Source: Chionoecetes opilio (lineage: Eukaryota > Arthropoda > Malacostraca > Decapoda > Majidae). Taken from it: DNA of 64,000 nt. Every line of letters starts with the position of its first letter. Position 1 is the stretch's first letter. This document shows positions 1 to 10,656 of the stretch, in pieces. The DNA lies in contig JACEEZ010020430.1 of assembly GCA_016584305.1 (NCBI GenBank), positions 419,717 through 483,716 on the forward strand, written 5' to 3'. The notes beneath the pieces are model-generated. The model made no database searches. It was not told the DNA's origin and saw only the letters and a list, made by a program, of their open reading frames with translations. The position numbers and the translations under genes are program-made.

Positions 1-1640
1 AGCAAAAAAAATTCCAAAACCCTTGTCCGTTTTAAATTGGGGAAAAGAGGGTCCTCCTTTCTCACCTGATTGCCTAAAGAAGTTTTCACAACTTTTTTTC
101 CAAAGAATTTCTGCCTGAACTTAAAAAATTGATTTTTTAATGCTAAATTTTGGGGAAAGAGGCTTATGATCTTTTCCCACCATGACGCTTAAATCACAGG
201 AATGTACCTACGACGGTTATGGAACTGTCGCCGTGGGAACTTTTCGCCGAAGCAACAACGGAACTGTCGCCGACAGGGGGAACGTTTCCCGACGGGAAAA
301 TTTCCCTCGGCGACATTTCCATTTGGAAAAATTTTTAAAAAGGAAGAGAAAAAGGTTTTTAGGGAAACTGTCTTGTAAAAGACTATAAGAGTCTGCCCCC
401 AACCCAGACGAACCCATGCTGGGGGCCCAAGTCTAGCGTTTAAAATTGGGCATTTTCAAAACTTGACAATTTTTGGAACGGCCAACCCAGTACCCCGCCC
501 GAGCTGTTTTGCCTACCTTTTTCTTTTTTTACTATCAAAGGCTTATTTCAAATTTTTTTCAAGGTTTTTTCTTACTATTGCTGGTTTATAATTAGTATTA
601 AAAGGGATTTTCCTTGTATGAGGGGCATTATAGATCTTTTATCTGGCTTTTCTCTAGTAAAAAACCCAGCCAAGTGATCCGCCTAAAAAGCGGTAAAGGT
701 CACAAGAAAAGATCACGCCCAAGGGGGAGTGTCGGGGAAATTTTAAATTGGGGGTTTTATTAATTTCCCTTTCTATCCCGCCCATCCTCTCCCCCCAAAA
801 AAATTTGTATTTTATTGCCCGGCAAAAGGGGGTTGGGTTGATGGTTTGGGGTATTTTTTAGTAAGTTGTATAAAAAGGAAAAACTTGGCACTATTTCCAA
901 GTGTGTGGGGGGCGGCGGTGATGGGGCCCCGGGGGTTTAAAGGGGAGGGGGTGACCTACCCCCCGGGTCCCCCACAAGCACTTGGTAAAAGAACATAAAA
1001 AACCCTACAAGAGGCCGGTAGTCTTACTACACGTGGAATTTTCCTTCAACCCTGTAAATTACCAAACATCCCCCTTTCACCCCAAAGCCACTATTTTCGA
1101 AGACAACAATAATTATTTTTCCAAATTTTCTGGCCTCTATGTCGTCCATTAATGTTACAGATGCCAGTGACCACCAAAATTTGAAATTTAATGGGGTCAA
1201 CAAAGGGGTTGCCAGACTATCTAACACAATTTTCCCCCAAACCTGGGGGTTTTTTCCCCCCTTTGGGGGAAAATTCAGGTTTCAAAGGGGGGAAATGAAA
1301 TCCGGGGGGAACATCTACATTCTAGCTTTAGTCACAAAAAAAAATCTCTTAGATTTTCAGAGTTCAGCTATTACTTTTTTTTTTCCTTTAACTGTTAAAA
1401 TATAGAAGGGGAAATAGTGTCTATATACTTTTTATTAATCAGTAATTTTGTTTTTTTGGCTATTTTTTTTCTTCACCAAATGAAGGTGGGAAATCCTGAT
1501 GGTTAAAAACGGGGAGAAGGGGGAAAAAAACAAAAACAAGGTTAGGGAACCCCCGATCAAACATAAAAAAAAGACAGAATTCCCAGGGAAAATAGGACAA
1601 TTTAAAAATTTGAAAAAAGGACATTTAAAAACTCCCCCCA
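1..1640. other. Error-rich AT/homopolymer sequence, no gene seen
   Basis: No recognisable gene or repeat family apart from the short motif cluster listed separately. The text is full of runs of C, G, A and T, as in an unpolished long-read consensus. Open frames here are short and of low complexity. Real content could be hidden by indels, so absence of a gene is weakly supported. Confidence 0.5.
220..320. repeat. Cluster of GGAACTGTCGCCG motifs
   Basis: Two copies of GGAACTGTCGCCG occur about 40 bases apart, followed by related CGACGGGAAAATTTCC-type blocks. The same motif occurs twice in the opposite orientation near 5660-5697. This could be the subterminal repeat of an inverted-repeat element, or a dispersed repeat. 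I cannot assign a family. Confidence 0.4.
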
Positions 1641-3240
1641 TCATTACTCCCCAAAAACCCCATCCTCACCACTCATTACTCACCCCAACCCCCATACCTC
1701 CCCACTCATTATTTCACACATCCTACCTAAACCCCTCTTACCACACACCCTATCTCCCCAAACTCCATTTACTCACACACCATACCTCCCCCACTCATTA
1801 CTCACACACCCAATCTCCCACTCATTACTCACACATCCATACCTCACCACTCTTAAATTTACTCCCCAAACACTAAACCCTCCCCACTCTTTAAACCTAA
1901 ACCCCCCCATACCTCACCACTCTTATCACCACCCATACCTCACCACTCTTACTCCCCAACCCAAAACCCAAGCTGGGCAGTATTTAAAATACTTTGTTTT
2001 TAAAATATCTTTTGTGTTTTTTAGAACTATTTTTATAAATCTTTTGTTTAAACGTTTTTTAAATAAAATTTTTTAAAATTTTTTAAATATTTATTTTAAA
2101 TACTCATAATAAAAAATTATAAATACTTTTTCCCAGTTAATTACTCAAAAACCTAAATTAAAAAACTCAATTCCTCAAGAAAATTTAAATAAATTTAAAT
2201 TAAATTTCCAATAGGAAATTATCCTTTTTTCATTTATCAAGCTTTTTGTATTTTTTACAAATTTTAAATAAATACATTTAAAAATTGTGCGTTTTTAAAA
2301 TGTTTTTAAAAAATTTTTTTAAATACTTCCAAAAATGTTTTAGTATTTGGTATTTAGAAAACATTTCCCCCAAATGTATTTAGTTTTTAATATTTAAATA
2401 CATTAAATGTATTTGTCCCCCCGCTCGGGCCATACCTCCCCCACCCTTACTACCACCCCCATCCGTATAATCACCACCCCTTACTACCACACTCATATAT
2501 ATCATAAACTCCAAATTAAAATTACCCCCACTCTTTATATTAACCCTTTTTTTTACCCCCTAAATAAACCTCTTTAAATTCATTATTTCCCCACCACCCA
2601 TACCTCACGGCCACTCTTTTAAACCCCACACTTTTCCTTAACCCCAAACCACTTTTTTACCAACACATCCTACCCCCACCCTTCCTCACACCCCCTTACC
2701 TCACCCCTCTTTAAACACACCCCCCCATACCCACCATCCCCATTACTCACCCTCCACACCTCACCACTCATTCTCAACACCCTACCTCCCCACTCTTTCC
2801 CCCACCCCCCCCATTCTACTAAACCACCCCCAATTTACTCACACATCCATCCCTCACCCCCTCATTACTCACCTCCATACCTAAACCACTTCATTTTCCC
2901 CAAATTCCTAATTTCCTTCACCACTCATTATCACACATCCACCTCCCACTCATTACCCCACACATCCCAACCCTCCCCCCACTCATTACTCACACCATCA
3001 CCTCACCACTCTTTACTCAAAAAACCCAAAAACCTAAACCACCCATTACCCCACCCTCCATCCCTCCCCACCATTACTCCCCCCCTCATTACCCAATCCA
3101 CCCTCACCACCCCATTACTCACACACTCATTATTACCACCTCATACCTCACCACTCATTACTACCACATCCATAGCTCCCACTCATTACCCCAAAAACCT
3201 CATACCTCCCACTTATTAAAACTCACTCCCCAAATCACTC
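1640..3240. repeat. Degenerate C-rich minisatellite, unit about 27-30 bp
   Basis: The block repeats ACTCATTACTCACACAT followed by CCATACCTCACC, with a spacing of roughly 27-30 bases and many small errors. An AT-rich interruption of about 430 bases lies at 1985-2415. Reading frames in the array encode only His/Thr/Pro-rich text and are not genes. Length and unit variation are unreliable given the local sequence quality. Confidence 0.7.
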
Positions 3241-3850
3241 GCTTCAAAACCGGTTTTTGATCGTACTTTTTTCAAAATAATTTAATTTTTTAAAATCTTT
3301 AAAAATGTTTTTAAGTAACTGCAAAATCTAAAAGGCCTAAGTAACAATTCCCCAAAAATTAACTCCCAAAACTCGAATTCGAGTTATGGCTCCCTTTTCA
3401 GTATATCAGTGTTCTTACTGCACTTCATGCTTTTTATTACTATATTTTTTTAAAACTATTTTTTTTAAATTTTTTTTAATTATTTTTTCTTTCATCGGGG
3501 GCCCCTAAAAAGCCCGGGCCCCAGCCCCGCAACCTCATTTAAACCTCAATGGTTAAACCCCCCTGGCCATGGTTCCTGCGGGGTCTTTTCCCACGCGAGT
3601 CCCACTCGCAATCGGCAGTTTTTTCCCCCCCCGGTGGGGAGCTTGGGGCTCATAAATACCGATCTTTGGGGAATGCTGGGCCCCACACACCCCCACCCAC
3701 CCATCCCACTTGCCTTCCCAAGGGGGGGCAGTAAATTTTTCATGAAAAAATCCCCGGGAATGGGGTGGGAAACCCGGGGTCGAAAATCCGTACGACAGAT
3801 TTTTTGCCTGACGCTTTCAGTGTGTTTAACCCCCCGAGCTGTCCAGGTTT
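3240..3850. other. Low-quality sequence without a recognised feature
   Basis: GC-rich and homopolymer-rich blocks alternate with AT runs. Short open frames on both strands overlap each other and have no family resemblance. Nothing supportable was found. Confidence 0.4.
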
Positions 3851-3880
3851 TGTGTGGTGTGGGTTTTGGTTTTGTTGTGT

Positions 3881-3919
<39 letters not shown>

Positions 3920-4110
3920 TTTGTGTGTGTGTGTGTGTGGGTGTGGGGTGTGTGTGTGTTTTGGTGTGTGGGTTTTTTGTGTTTTTTGTGTTGTGGTGTG
4001 TGTGTTGGGGTGTGTGTGTGTGGGTTGTGTGTGTGTTGGGGTGTGTGTGTGGGGTGTGGGTGTGTGTGTGGTTTTTTGTGTGTGGTGGTTTTGATGTGTG
4101 TATTTTTTTT
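3850..4110 (+). repeat. (TG)n microsatellite
   Basis: About 250 bases of TG dinucleotides with scattered extra G and T, giving Cys/Val-rich or Thr/His-rich open frames on the two strands. Those frames are artefacts of the repeat. Confidence 0.9.
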
Positions 4111-4234
4111 CATCTAAAGGATTGGCCAACCAAATTTTTTTTTTTTTTTTTTTTGTTATTTATGTAATCATAATAAATTTTTGGGGGCGATATTGAACTG
4201 GATTTTTCCCGAAGGGGGCGGTGTGTTTTGTAAA

Positions 4235-4630
4235 TTAATTTTTATATATATATATATATATATTATATATATTTTATTTTATATATATATATTAATATAT
4301 TATATATATATATATTTATTAAAATAATTATAATATATATATTATATATATAATATAATATTTTATATATAACCAGAGAGAGAAGAGAGAGAGAGAGGAT
4401 ATGAAAAATTTTAAAATATATTATATATATTTTTATATATATTTTAATATAAATTTTTATATCTCTCTCTCCTCTCTCTCTCTCTCTCTTTTCTCTCTCT
4501 CTCTCCATCTCTCCTCTCTTTTCCCCCCATCTCTCTCTCCTCTTCTCGTTTTCCTCCCCTCTCTCTCGTCTCCCCTCCTTTTCCCCCCTCTCTTTCCCCT
4601 CTCTCTTCCCCTCCTCTTTTATTCCCCTCT
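4235..4630. repeat. Composite (TA)n and (TC)n microsatellite
   Basis: A TA-rich block (about 4235-4460, with a short GA interruption near 4374-4400) runs into a TC-rich block to about 4630. Poly-T and C-run text follows. Confidence 0.85.
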
Positions 4631-5624
4631 TCCCCCCTTTTCTGGTTTTTTTGTAAGGTTTTTTATTTTTTTTTTATTTTTGATTATTTTTAAAATTCTT
4701 TTTTTTTATTTTTCCCCACCCCCCCTTCTGGGTGTTGGTTTATGAATTAAAATTTATTATTATAATAAAATTTTTAAAATAAAAAATAAATTTTATAAAT
4801 TTTGTTACACAAAGGCCCCCTGGGCCCGCTTATCGCCCGCCCTTTTTTATTCAATTTTAAAAAACTTAAAAAATTAAAAATTTTGGTTAAAAAAGGGCCA
4901 CCCGACAAAGATGATAACAAGTAGTTTATATTTACTTTTTATTGCCACCCAGTTTTCAAGGTTTTTGGTTTTTTTTAAATTTTTTCCTTGTATCTGCAAG
5001 TATATACGGTTTTTAAAATTTTGCTAAATCGTTTTTTTTTTCGGGGAACGGACGGGGAGGAAATCCCCTTTGGGGCCCCCCCCCTGGGGGGGGAAGGGGG
5101 GGGTAGGGTATATTTTTTCCGCGCTAATCTCCAAAGGGGGCCCGGGGTCGGAGGGGGGCTGTAAACAACTTTACAGTATATTTCTCCCATTTAAAGTCTT
5201 TGATAGTTTTAAATTATTGGGTGGAAGCTCAATATATATATATTTTTTCCCTGGTTCCTTTTATGTCCCGGGCTCGAACAAGGATAAAAAAGGAAAAGGG
5301 GTGGAATGAAGAAGGAGAAAATTAAGGAGAGGGAGTTTAAGGGGGGTCCCTTTAGACACCTAGGGGCCCTACTATTTTCGATCGGGCCCTTTCGTCGCTT
5401 GCGGAAAGCTGCGCCAGGGCAAGTCTCCAAGGGGCGGATCAGGAGAAGGGGGTTGACAACTTTTACAAGTTATTTCCCCACTGAAACTTTTGATAGTTCA
5501 ATTATTGCGGGGATGTAATTTCCCCGAATTCAGAAACATGAATTTTAAAAACTTATTAAATGAAAAAATTTGGGGACTGTAAAAATCAAGATAAAAAACT
5601 AACCTTTTCGCCGACAATTGGGAA
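4631..5624. repeat. No gene; diverged direct repeat pair
   Basis: No gene seen. About 5110-5225 and 5430-5520 look like diverged direct copies: both contain a GTAAACAAC/TTGACAAC start, a TTTGATAGTT core and a TATTGxG end. The unit resembles nothing I can name. The rest is error-rich GC and AT runs. Confidence 0.35.
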
Positions 5625-5700
5625 ATCCCCCCGACGTGGAAAAAATTTGGGAAAAGTCCCCCGATATCGGCGACAGTTCCTATCGGCGACAGTTCCAGGT
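5625..5700. repeat. Inverted counterpart of the GGAACTGTCGCCG cluster
   Basis: Two copies of CGGCGACAGTTCC lie at about 5666-5697, the reverse complement of the motif near position 222-275. Together they bracket 5.4 kb of poor-quality sequence. Whether they are ends of one element is an inference. Confidence 0.35.
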
Positions 5701-5779
5701 ACCCCTACGACTAGACAGTCCGATCACCCATCACAAGATCCGGACAATGATCACCATAAGGAACAGCAAGCCGAAGCCG

Positions 5780-6847
5780 AGTGTAAAGCAGACTGTCTTA
5801 TCACCCACTCTCTTTATATTATTCATTAATGATCTCCTAAGTCTAACTCCAAGCCCTATCCACTCCAACGCTGATGATTCTACCCTGCATTTTTCAACGT
5901 CGTTTATTAGACGTCCAACTCAACAGGAACTAAGTGATTCACGGAGAGATGCCACCGAGCGGCTAACTTCTGATCTTTCTATAATTTTTTATTGGGGCAT
6001 AGCAAACCTTGTTGTGTTCAATGCCTCAAAACCCCAATTTCTTCACCTATCTACTCGACAAAACCTACCAGATGACTATCCCCTCTTCTCCAATGACACT
6101 CAACTATCTCCTTCTTTTACAATGAACATTCTTGGACTATCCTTTACTATAAATCTGAACTGGAGATCTCACATCTCATCTCTTGCTAAAACAACTTCTA
6201 AGAAGATAGCTGTCATGTGGGTCTGCATCCTTTTTTTCTCCCTCCCAGCTGTTTGCTCTCTACAGGGGCCTTATCCGTCCATGTATGGAGTGTGTCTCAC
6301 ATGTTTGGGGAGGATCCACTCATACCGCTCTCCTAAACAGGGTTGAGTCAAAAGTTTTTCGTCTCATCAACTCCTCTCCTCCGACTGACTGTCTTCAATC
6401 TTTAAATCACCGCCGCAATGTTGCTTCTCTTGCTATCTTGCTTGCTATTCTACCGTTATTTTCATGCTCACTGCTCTTCTGAACTTGCTAACTGCATGCC
6501 TACCCCCCCCCCTCCCGCGACCTCGCTGCACAAGACTGTCTACTCATTCTCATCCCTTTTCTGTCCATCTTCCTAATGCAAGAGTTAATCAGTATCTTTA
6601 CCCTTTCATCCCTTGCACTGGTAAACTCTGGAACTCACTTCCTGTTTATATTTTTCCACCTTTCTATGACTCAACTCTTTTCAAGAGAAGAGTGGCAAGA
6701 CACCTCCCGAGCTAAATTGGCCCACCCCCCTTTTTATATTATCTTACTGTCTTCTTTATAGGGACTGGCAACTAAGCGGGCTTTGTGTTACCTCTTTTTG
6801 TTGTGCCCTTGGCCAGTCCTTTGTGATGTAAAAAAAAAAAAAAAAAA
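5780..6847 (+). mobile_element. Jockey-like LINE, 3' fragment with poly-A
   Basis: This is the 3' part of a non-LTR retrotransposon, 5' truncated inside the reverse transcriptase. Translation gives a degraded catalytic box (ADDST in place of the usual FADDST/YADDST), preceded by LSPTLF and INDLLSL, then the RNase-like C-terminal domain with YGVCLTCLGR, LINSSPPTDCL and PFIPCTGKLWNSLPV-type motifs spread over three frames by indels. The 3' untranslated end (about 6690-6830) finishes in an 18-base A run at 6830-6847. The same 3' end, reversed, is found at 41922-42098. RT copies cDNA at the nick made by the element endonuclease, but this copy cannot be active. The Jockey assignment rests on the style of the RT C-terminus. 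CR1 is less likely because the tail is poly-A, not an octamer repeat. Confidence 0.85.
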
Positions 6848-7069
6848 TGTAAGACAAGTCAACAGCACAGACAAATCTCTTGATATTGCTCGACACAGAC
6901 TCATTACTACGAGTGAGCTCCTCAAGTATGATGTTATACCTAGTCCCATTGTAATGCCCATTATTCGGGAGATGATAGTATGAGAAATTATCATCATAAA
7001 ATTCCCGAGTTGTCTTGTAAGTAATTCTTTGTTTTAGTTTCACGGGTGACTCATCACCTCAAATGCTAA

Positions 7070-7115
7070 ACCGCCATTTTGTTTCTATTTCTTTCCTTTG
7101 TCCGCCATTTTCTTC
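7070..7115 (+). promoter_or_regulatory. Pair of YY1/Pho-like CCGCCATTTT sites in the LTR
   Basis: CCGCCATTTT occurs twice about 30 bases apart, separated by a pyrimidine-rich stretch, and again in the right repeat near 9850-9890. The core matches the reverse complement of the AANATGGCGG site bound by YY1 and its fly relative Pho. Such sites mark promoters of some ribosomal protein genes and LINE 5' ends. A promoter role here is inference only. Confidence 0.35.
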
Positions 7116-7645
7116 ATTCCTTCTTTCACTTCCTCTCTCCCGACACCCCGTGTGCGAGGAAAATTCGTGGGACAATTATCCTGCGATCAGTGATAACTAA
7201 TGATGTCAGTTCTTTTTATCTTTCCCCAGTTATCTGGTCCGACCAAGAAACTCTCCCAGAATCTTAACGTCTTTCAAAATAATCCCTATCGTTATCGGTT
7301 ATGGTTATACATGGACGTGTTATTAAAGATGCACGCAAACATCAAAACCCACCAAATTTCTAGGTTCATTCCATACCCTTTCGCTCTTAAAAATGCGTTC
7401 GGACTATCGACATTAATATAAAACATCCTTCGTGGATATTAGATTAAAAATATTAAATTCTCTTATATCAAAGTAGCCAGTTGGTATAGGACAGCCTTTT
7501 CTGAGATACGCGAGTTTTCATTACTTAAATAGTTATTTCGGGATTATAAGCTTTTCATTTGTGGTCACGGCGACACCATTCAAACGATTTCCCTTTGGTA
7601 CGGGTGGACCATACCGCCCAGACGGGCAGTCTCCATCCATCTCTC

Positions 7646-7660
7646 GCTCAGGTAAGTCGC
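7646..7660 (+). promoter_or_regulatory. Candidate splice donor CAG|GTAAGT
   Basis: The block ending CGCTCAG is followed by GTAAGTCGCTG, a full match to the eukaryotic donor consensus. The same arrangement recurs in the right repeat near 10437. The other copies of the block lack the GT. Use as a splice site is an inference. Confidence 0.3.
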
Positions 7661-8059
7661 TGACCAGTGTTCCTGGTTTCCCCCCCCCTTTTCCTTGTTA
7701 TCATTATTGTTATCGATATTTTCAAATATGGGTATCTATGTTTAGTGTACGCTAACGTACAAGAGGTGCACCCATCCTTATAAGTATTATTAACAGGAGT
7801 CTCCATCCATCTCTCGCTCAGGGAGAGGCTTCAAGGGAGGCGTCCCACGCCTCAACTCCGCAGCCCAATTTCCAGCAACACACTGGTGACTAAAGCGGTG
7901 GTATATTATTTCCTAAAAATAACAGCAACAGAAGCGCACCTGGGAAAATAAATAACAAGATAGTCAAATTTCAGTAAATTTTCATATAGTAATCGATCTT
8001 TATAGTAGGCTTATAAGATCTCTCCCCTATAAACCAAACACCAATACATACATGAACCA

Positions 8060-8427
8060 TGACCATGTGAGCGTGAGCGGTAAGAAGCAAGCCGTAGCCG
8101 CCGCATCTAGCCGTCAACTCCGCCAGCCGGGACAGCGAGCCAGCCGCCCCGCCTAGCCGGGACAGCCAGCAACATACCGCGCGTCTCAGACTGCCGCGCC
8201 CTTGAAGACCGCCGCGCCCCTTAGAGCATACCGCGCGCCTCGATGCCAGGCTCGCCTCAACTCCGCCGCCCATCACAGCGACGCTCGCCTCAGCTAGCAG
8301 CCACGTTCACCGCTACAGCCGCCCTTCAACGCTACCGCCGCCCGCTCGCCCCATCGATGCAGCGCTTCACCGCCGTAGCAGCCGTTCCTAGCCACTACAG
8401 ACGCCACATCTAGCTGCAACCACCACC
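8060..8427 (+). other. GC-rich leader upstream of the chimeric ORF
   Basis: A sharply GC-rich, CCGCC-studded tract unlike the AT-rich flanks. It could be a 5' untranslated or promoter-proximal segment acquired with the ORF. Open frames here are not conserved-looking. It ends in CAACCACCACC directly before the ATG, a fair Kozak-like context. Confidence 0.4.
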
Positions 8428-8817
8428 ATGGCAGAGAGAGGACGTGAAGCCTCGTCGGGAGGGAAGTCCTGGGTTTCCCTCGGTCTACCCGTCACCGACA
8501 TGAGCTGCGCTGACAACACAGGCGCCAAGAACCTGTACATAATTGCCGTGCAGGGAATCAAGGGACGTCTGAACTGCCTGTCCGCCGCCACCGTGTCCGG
8601 CAACAACCAACAGAACAACAGCGGTGACCCAAACAGCTACGGAGACGGAGGATACAGCGACACCGGCTCAGGAATGGACACACTCTTAGCTTCCAAGAAC
8701 CTACAGGAGTTCCGGAAACGTTGTGAAGAGCTGAAGGCCATCAAGAAGTACCGGGCGTCAACAAGACCCATGATGTCACCCATCAACAACAAGATGGAAA
8801 AGTTCGGTATCCAATAG
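8428..8817 (+). CDS. Chimeric ORF: uL14/RPL23-like N-terminus plus unknown tail
   Basis: A 129-residue open frame. Residues about 1-53 align end to end with the start of eukaryotic ribosomal protein uL14 (RPL23): an RGR-x-SSG-K opening, SLGLPV, then [13 protein letters not shown] and GIKGRLN, which are highly conserved in the 60S subunit protein. A one-residue deletion sits before CADN, and an Arg in the GRLNRL region is Cys. After the SAA at about residue 53 the similarity stops. Residues 54-78 are Asn/Gly/Ser-rich and residues 79-129 are charged ([17 protein letters not shown]), possibly helical, with no family I recognise. The normal protein has about 140 residues, so most of the beta-barrel is missing and ribosome assembly is unlikely. 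The segment is contiguous, as expected of a spliced mRNA origin. The start was chosen because it matches the uL14 start. It lies between the two LTR-like repeats, suggesting transduction by the element. Whether it is expressed is unknown. Confidence 0.6.
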   Translation: MAERGREASSGGKSWVSLGLPVTDMSCADNTGAKNLYIIAVQGIKGRLNCLSAATVSGNNQQNNSGDPNSYGDGGYSDTGSGMDTLLASKNLQEFRKRCEELKAIKKYRASTRPMMSPINNKMEKFGIQ

Positions 8818-9729
8818 TGTTAAATTAGAAATCGAGAAGAATTATTTTGAACATGAACATTGAAAATTTATTTTATGAACGTTGAAATTTTTATTTTATG
8901 AACTTGAAAGTTTAATACCTACTCTGGTTAGGGTAGTTGTAGCGTCACCCGGTTATTACTCTTGTGGAAATCAAATAGAAAAGTGGTAAATGTAAAACAT
9001 TGACAAGGATTCAAAACTAATTGAGGGTCAGTATGTTCGTAATATATCCAGGTAAGAGGTTGATTGGGATACCAGTCTCAGATGAATTTCATTAACAGAC
9101 TCAGTCTGGTTCGGTGAGTCTTCAAGGTATTTTAATTCAAGTTACAATCAACACGACCAGGTATATTCAGGTGAAGATTAAGCGAAAAGTGTTCAATGTA
9201 ACTTAGTGAGTCAGAGGTGAGTGTAGTGTCAGACTAGATGAAACAATTTGGTCTAGGAGATTTTCATGTCTAGAAGTCGGAGCGTCTGATTCTCACGGGC
9301 GAAGCCTGGTTCAGTGGGAGGAGTATTTTTAATTCGAGATAGTAGTACTACGCTTCTCACCTTACAGTCAACCAGCTTGCGGTGTGACGGACATTTCAGG
9401 ACTTGTAGGGCTCTTATCATTTACCAGAGGTAAGCTGGCGTGCGCCTCTGGGATATATCTCTGCACCGAGAATGCGGACTAAGTCAAGGTTGACGGTCAC
9501 GTTCATTACCCAGGTATCAGGTTGACTGGGATACTTCCTTTCATTGGATTTTCGTGTAATCTAAACACAAACAGACCCCGTTTTCAAAGAACAGAAGAAT
9601 TTCCATTAAATTCACTCTAAATTCGTCTCATACACACTTCCTCTTGACGCAGTTTTAAAAACGGAAACCTGATCCGTAAGTATTTACTTTGATATCATAG
9701 AATTTAATTTTTCCCGGAGAATAGACGCG
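8818..9729 (+). other. 3' interior of the LTR-type element, noncoding
   Basis: No reading frame of note. Two similar blocks, AGGTTGATTGGGATAC near 9058 and AGGTTGACTGGGATAC near 9519, suggest an internal duplication. No clear polypurine tract is visible before the right repeat; the closest is GGAGAATAG at about 9716-9724. Confidence 0.45.
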
Positions 9730-10656
9730 TGTAATGCCCATTATTCGGGAGATGATAGTATGAGAAATTATCATCATAAAATTCCCGAGTTGTCTTGTAA
9801 GTAATTCTTTGTTTTAGTTTCACGGGTGACTCATCACCTCAAATGCTAAACCGCCATTTTGTTTCTATTTCTTTCCTTTGTCCGCCATTTTCTTCATTCC
9901 TTCTTTCACTTCCTCTCTCCCGACACCCCGTGTGCGAGGAAAATTCGTGGGACAATTATCCTGCGATCAGTGATAACTAATGATGTCAGTTCTTTTTATC
10001 TTTCCCCAGTTATCTGGTCCGACCAAGAAACTCTCCCAGAATCTTAACGTCTTTCAAAATAATCCCTATCGTTATCGGTTATGGTTATACATGGACGTGT
10101 TATTAAAGATACACGCAAACATCAAAACCCACCAAATTTCTAGGTTCACTTCCATACCCTTTCGCTCTTAAAAATGCGTTCGGACTATCGACATTACATA
10201 TAAAACCATCCTTCGTGGATATTAGATTAAAAATATTAAATTCTCTTATATCAAAGTAGCCAGTTGGTATTAGGGACAGCCTTTTCTGAGATACGCGAGT
10301 TTTCATTACTTAAATAGTTATTTCGGGATTATAAGCTTTTCATTTGTGGTCACGGCGACACCATTCAAACGATTTCCCTTTGGTACGGGTGGACCATACC
10401 GCCCAGACGGGCAGTCTCCATCCATCTCTCGCTCAGGTAAGTCGCTGACCAGTGTTCCTGGTTTCCCCCCCCTTTCCTTGTTATCATATGTTATCGATAT
10501 TTTCAAATATGGGTATCTATGTTTAGTGTACGCTAACGTACAAGAGGTGCACCCATCCTTATAAGTATTATTAACAGGAGTCTCCATCCATCTCTCGCTC
10601 AGTGCTCCATCCATCTCTCGCTCAGGGAGAGGCTTCAAGGGAGGCGTCCCACGCCT
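9730..10656 (+). repeat. Right long direct repeat (putative 3' LTR)
   Basis: Matches the left repeat from TGTAATGCCC to CCCACGCCT. It carries one extra copy of the CCATCCATCTCTCGCTCAG block near 10606-10626 (three copies instead of two). Sequence to its right is unrelated to that left of the first repeat, apart from a shared T. Confidence 0.7.

Larger units (their letters stand above)
6950..7852 (+). repeat. Left long direct repeat (putative 5' LTR)
   Basis: Begins TGTAATGCCC and matches 9730-10656 almost base for base, with a handful of substitutions and small indels. It contains two CCGCCATTTT motifs and the repeated block CCATCCATCTCTCGCTCAG. The copy at about 7633-7651 is followed by GTAAGT, a consensus splice donor. 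The copy near 7803-7821 runs into the GGAGAGGCTTC end block. Low divergence between the repeats suggests a fairly recent insertion, on the usual logic that LTRs are identical at integration. Confidence 0.7.
6950..10656 (+). mobile_element. Non-autonomous LTR-type retroelement
   Basis: Two nearly identical direct repeats of about 0.9 kb, both starting TGTAATGCCC, flank a 1.9-kb interior that has no gag, protease, RT or integrase. The interior holds a GC-rich leader (about 8060-8427) and one 129-codon reading frame with a ribosomal uL14-like start. This fits a non-autonomous LTR retrotransposon (TRIM/LARD-like) mobilised in trans. Odd points: the shared repeat ends in CCCACGCCT rather than a clean CA, no obvious polypurine tract precedes the right repeat, and I find no clear target duplication. 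If the left LTR really ends at 7882 (CACA before TGGTGACTAAAGC, a possible primer-binding site) then the right LTR lost about 30 bases. A segmental duplication that is not retroviral remains possible. Confidence 0.6.

Noticed and set aside
1499..1876. His/Pro-rich protein of 125 residues
   Set aside because: Translation of the C-rich minisatellite and adjacent A runs.
3634..4167. Cys/Val-rich protein
   Set aside because: Translation of a TG microsatellite in error-rich sequence.
8428..8817. Complete host RPL23 gene
   Set aside because: Only the first ~53 codons resemble uL14; the remaining two thirds of the protein is absent and replaced.
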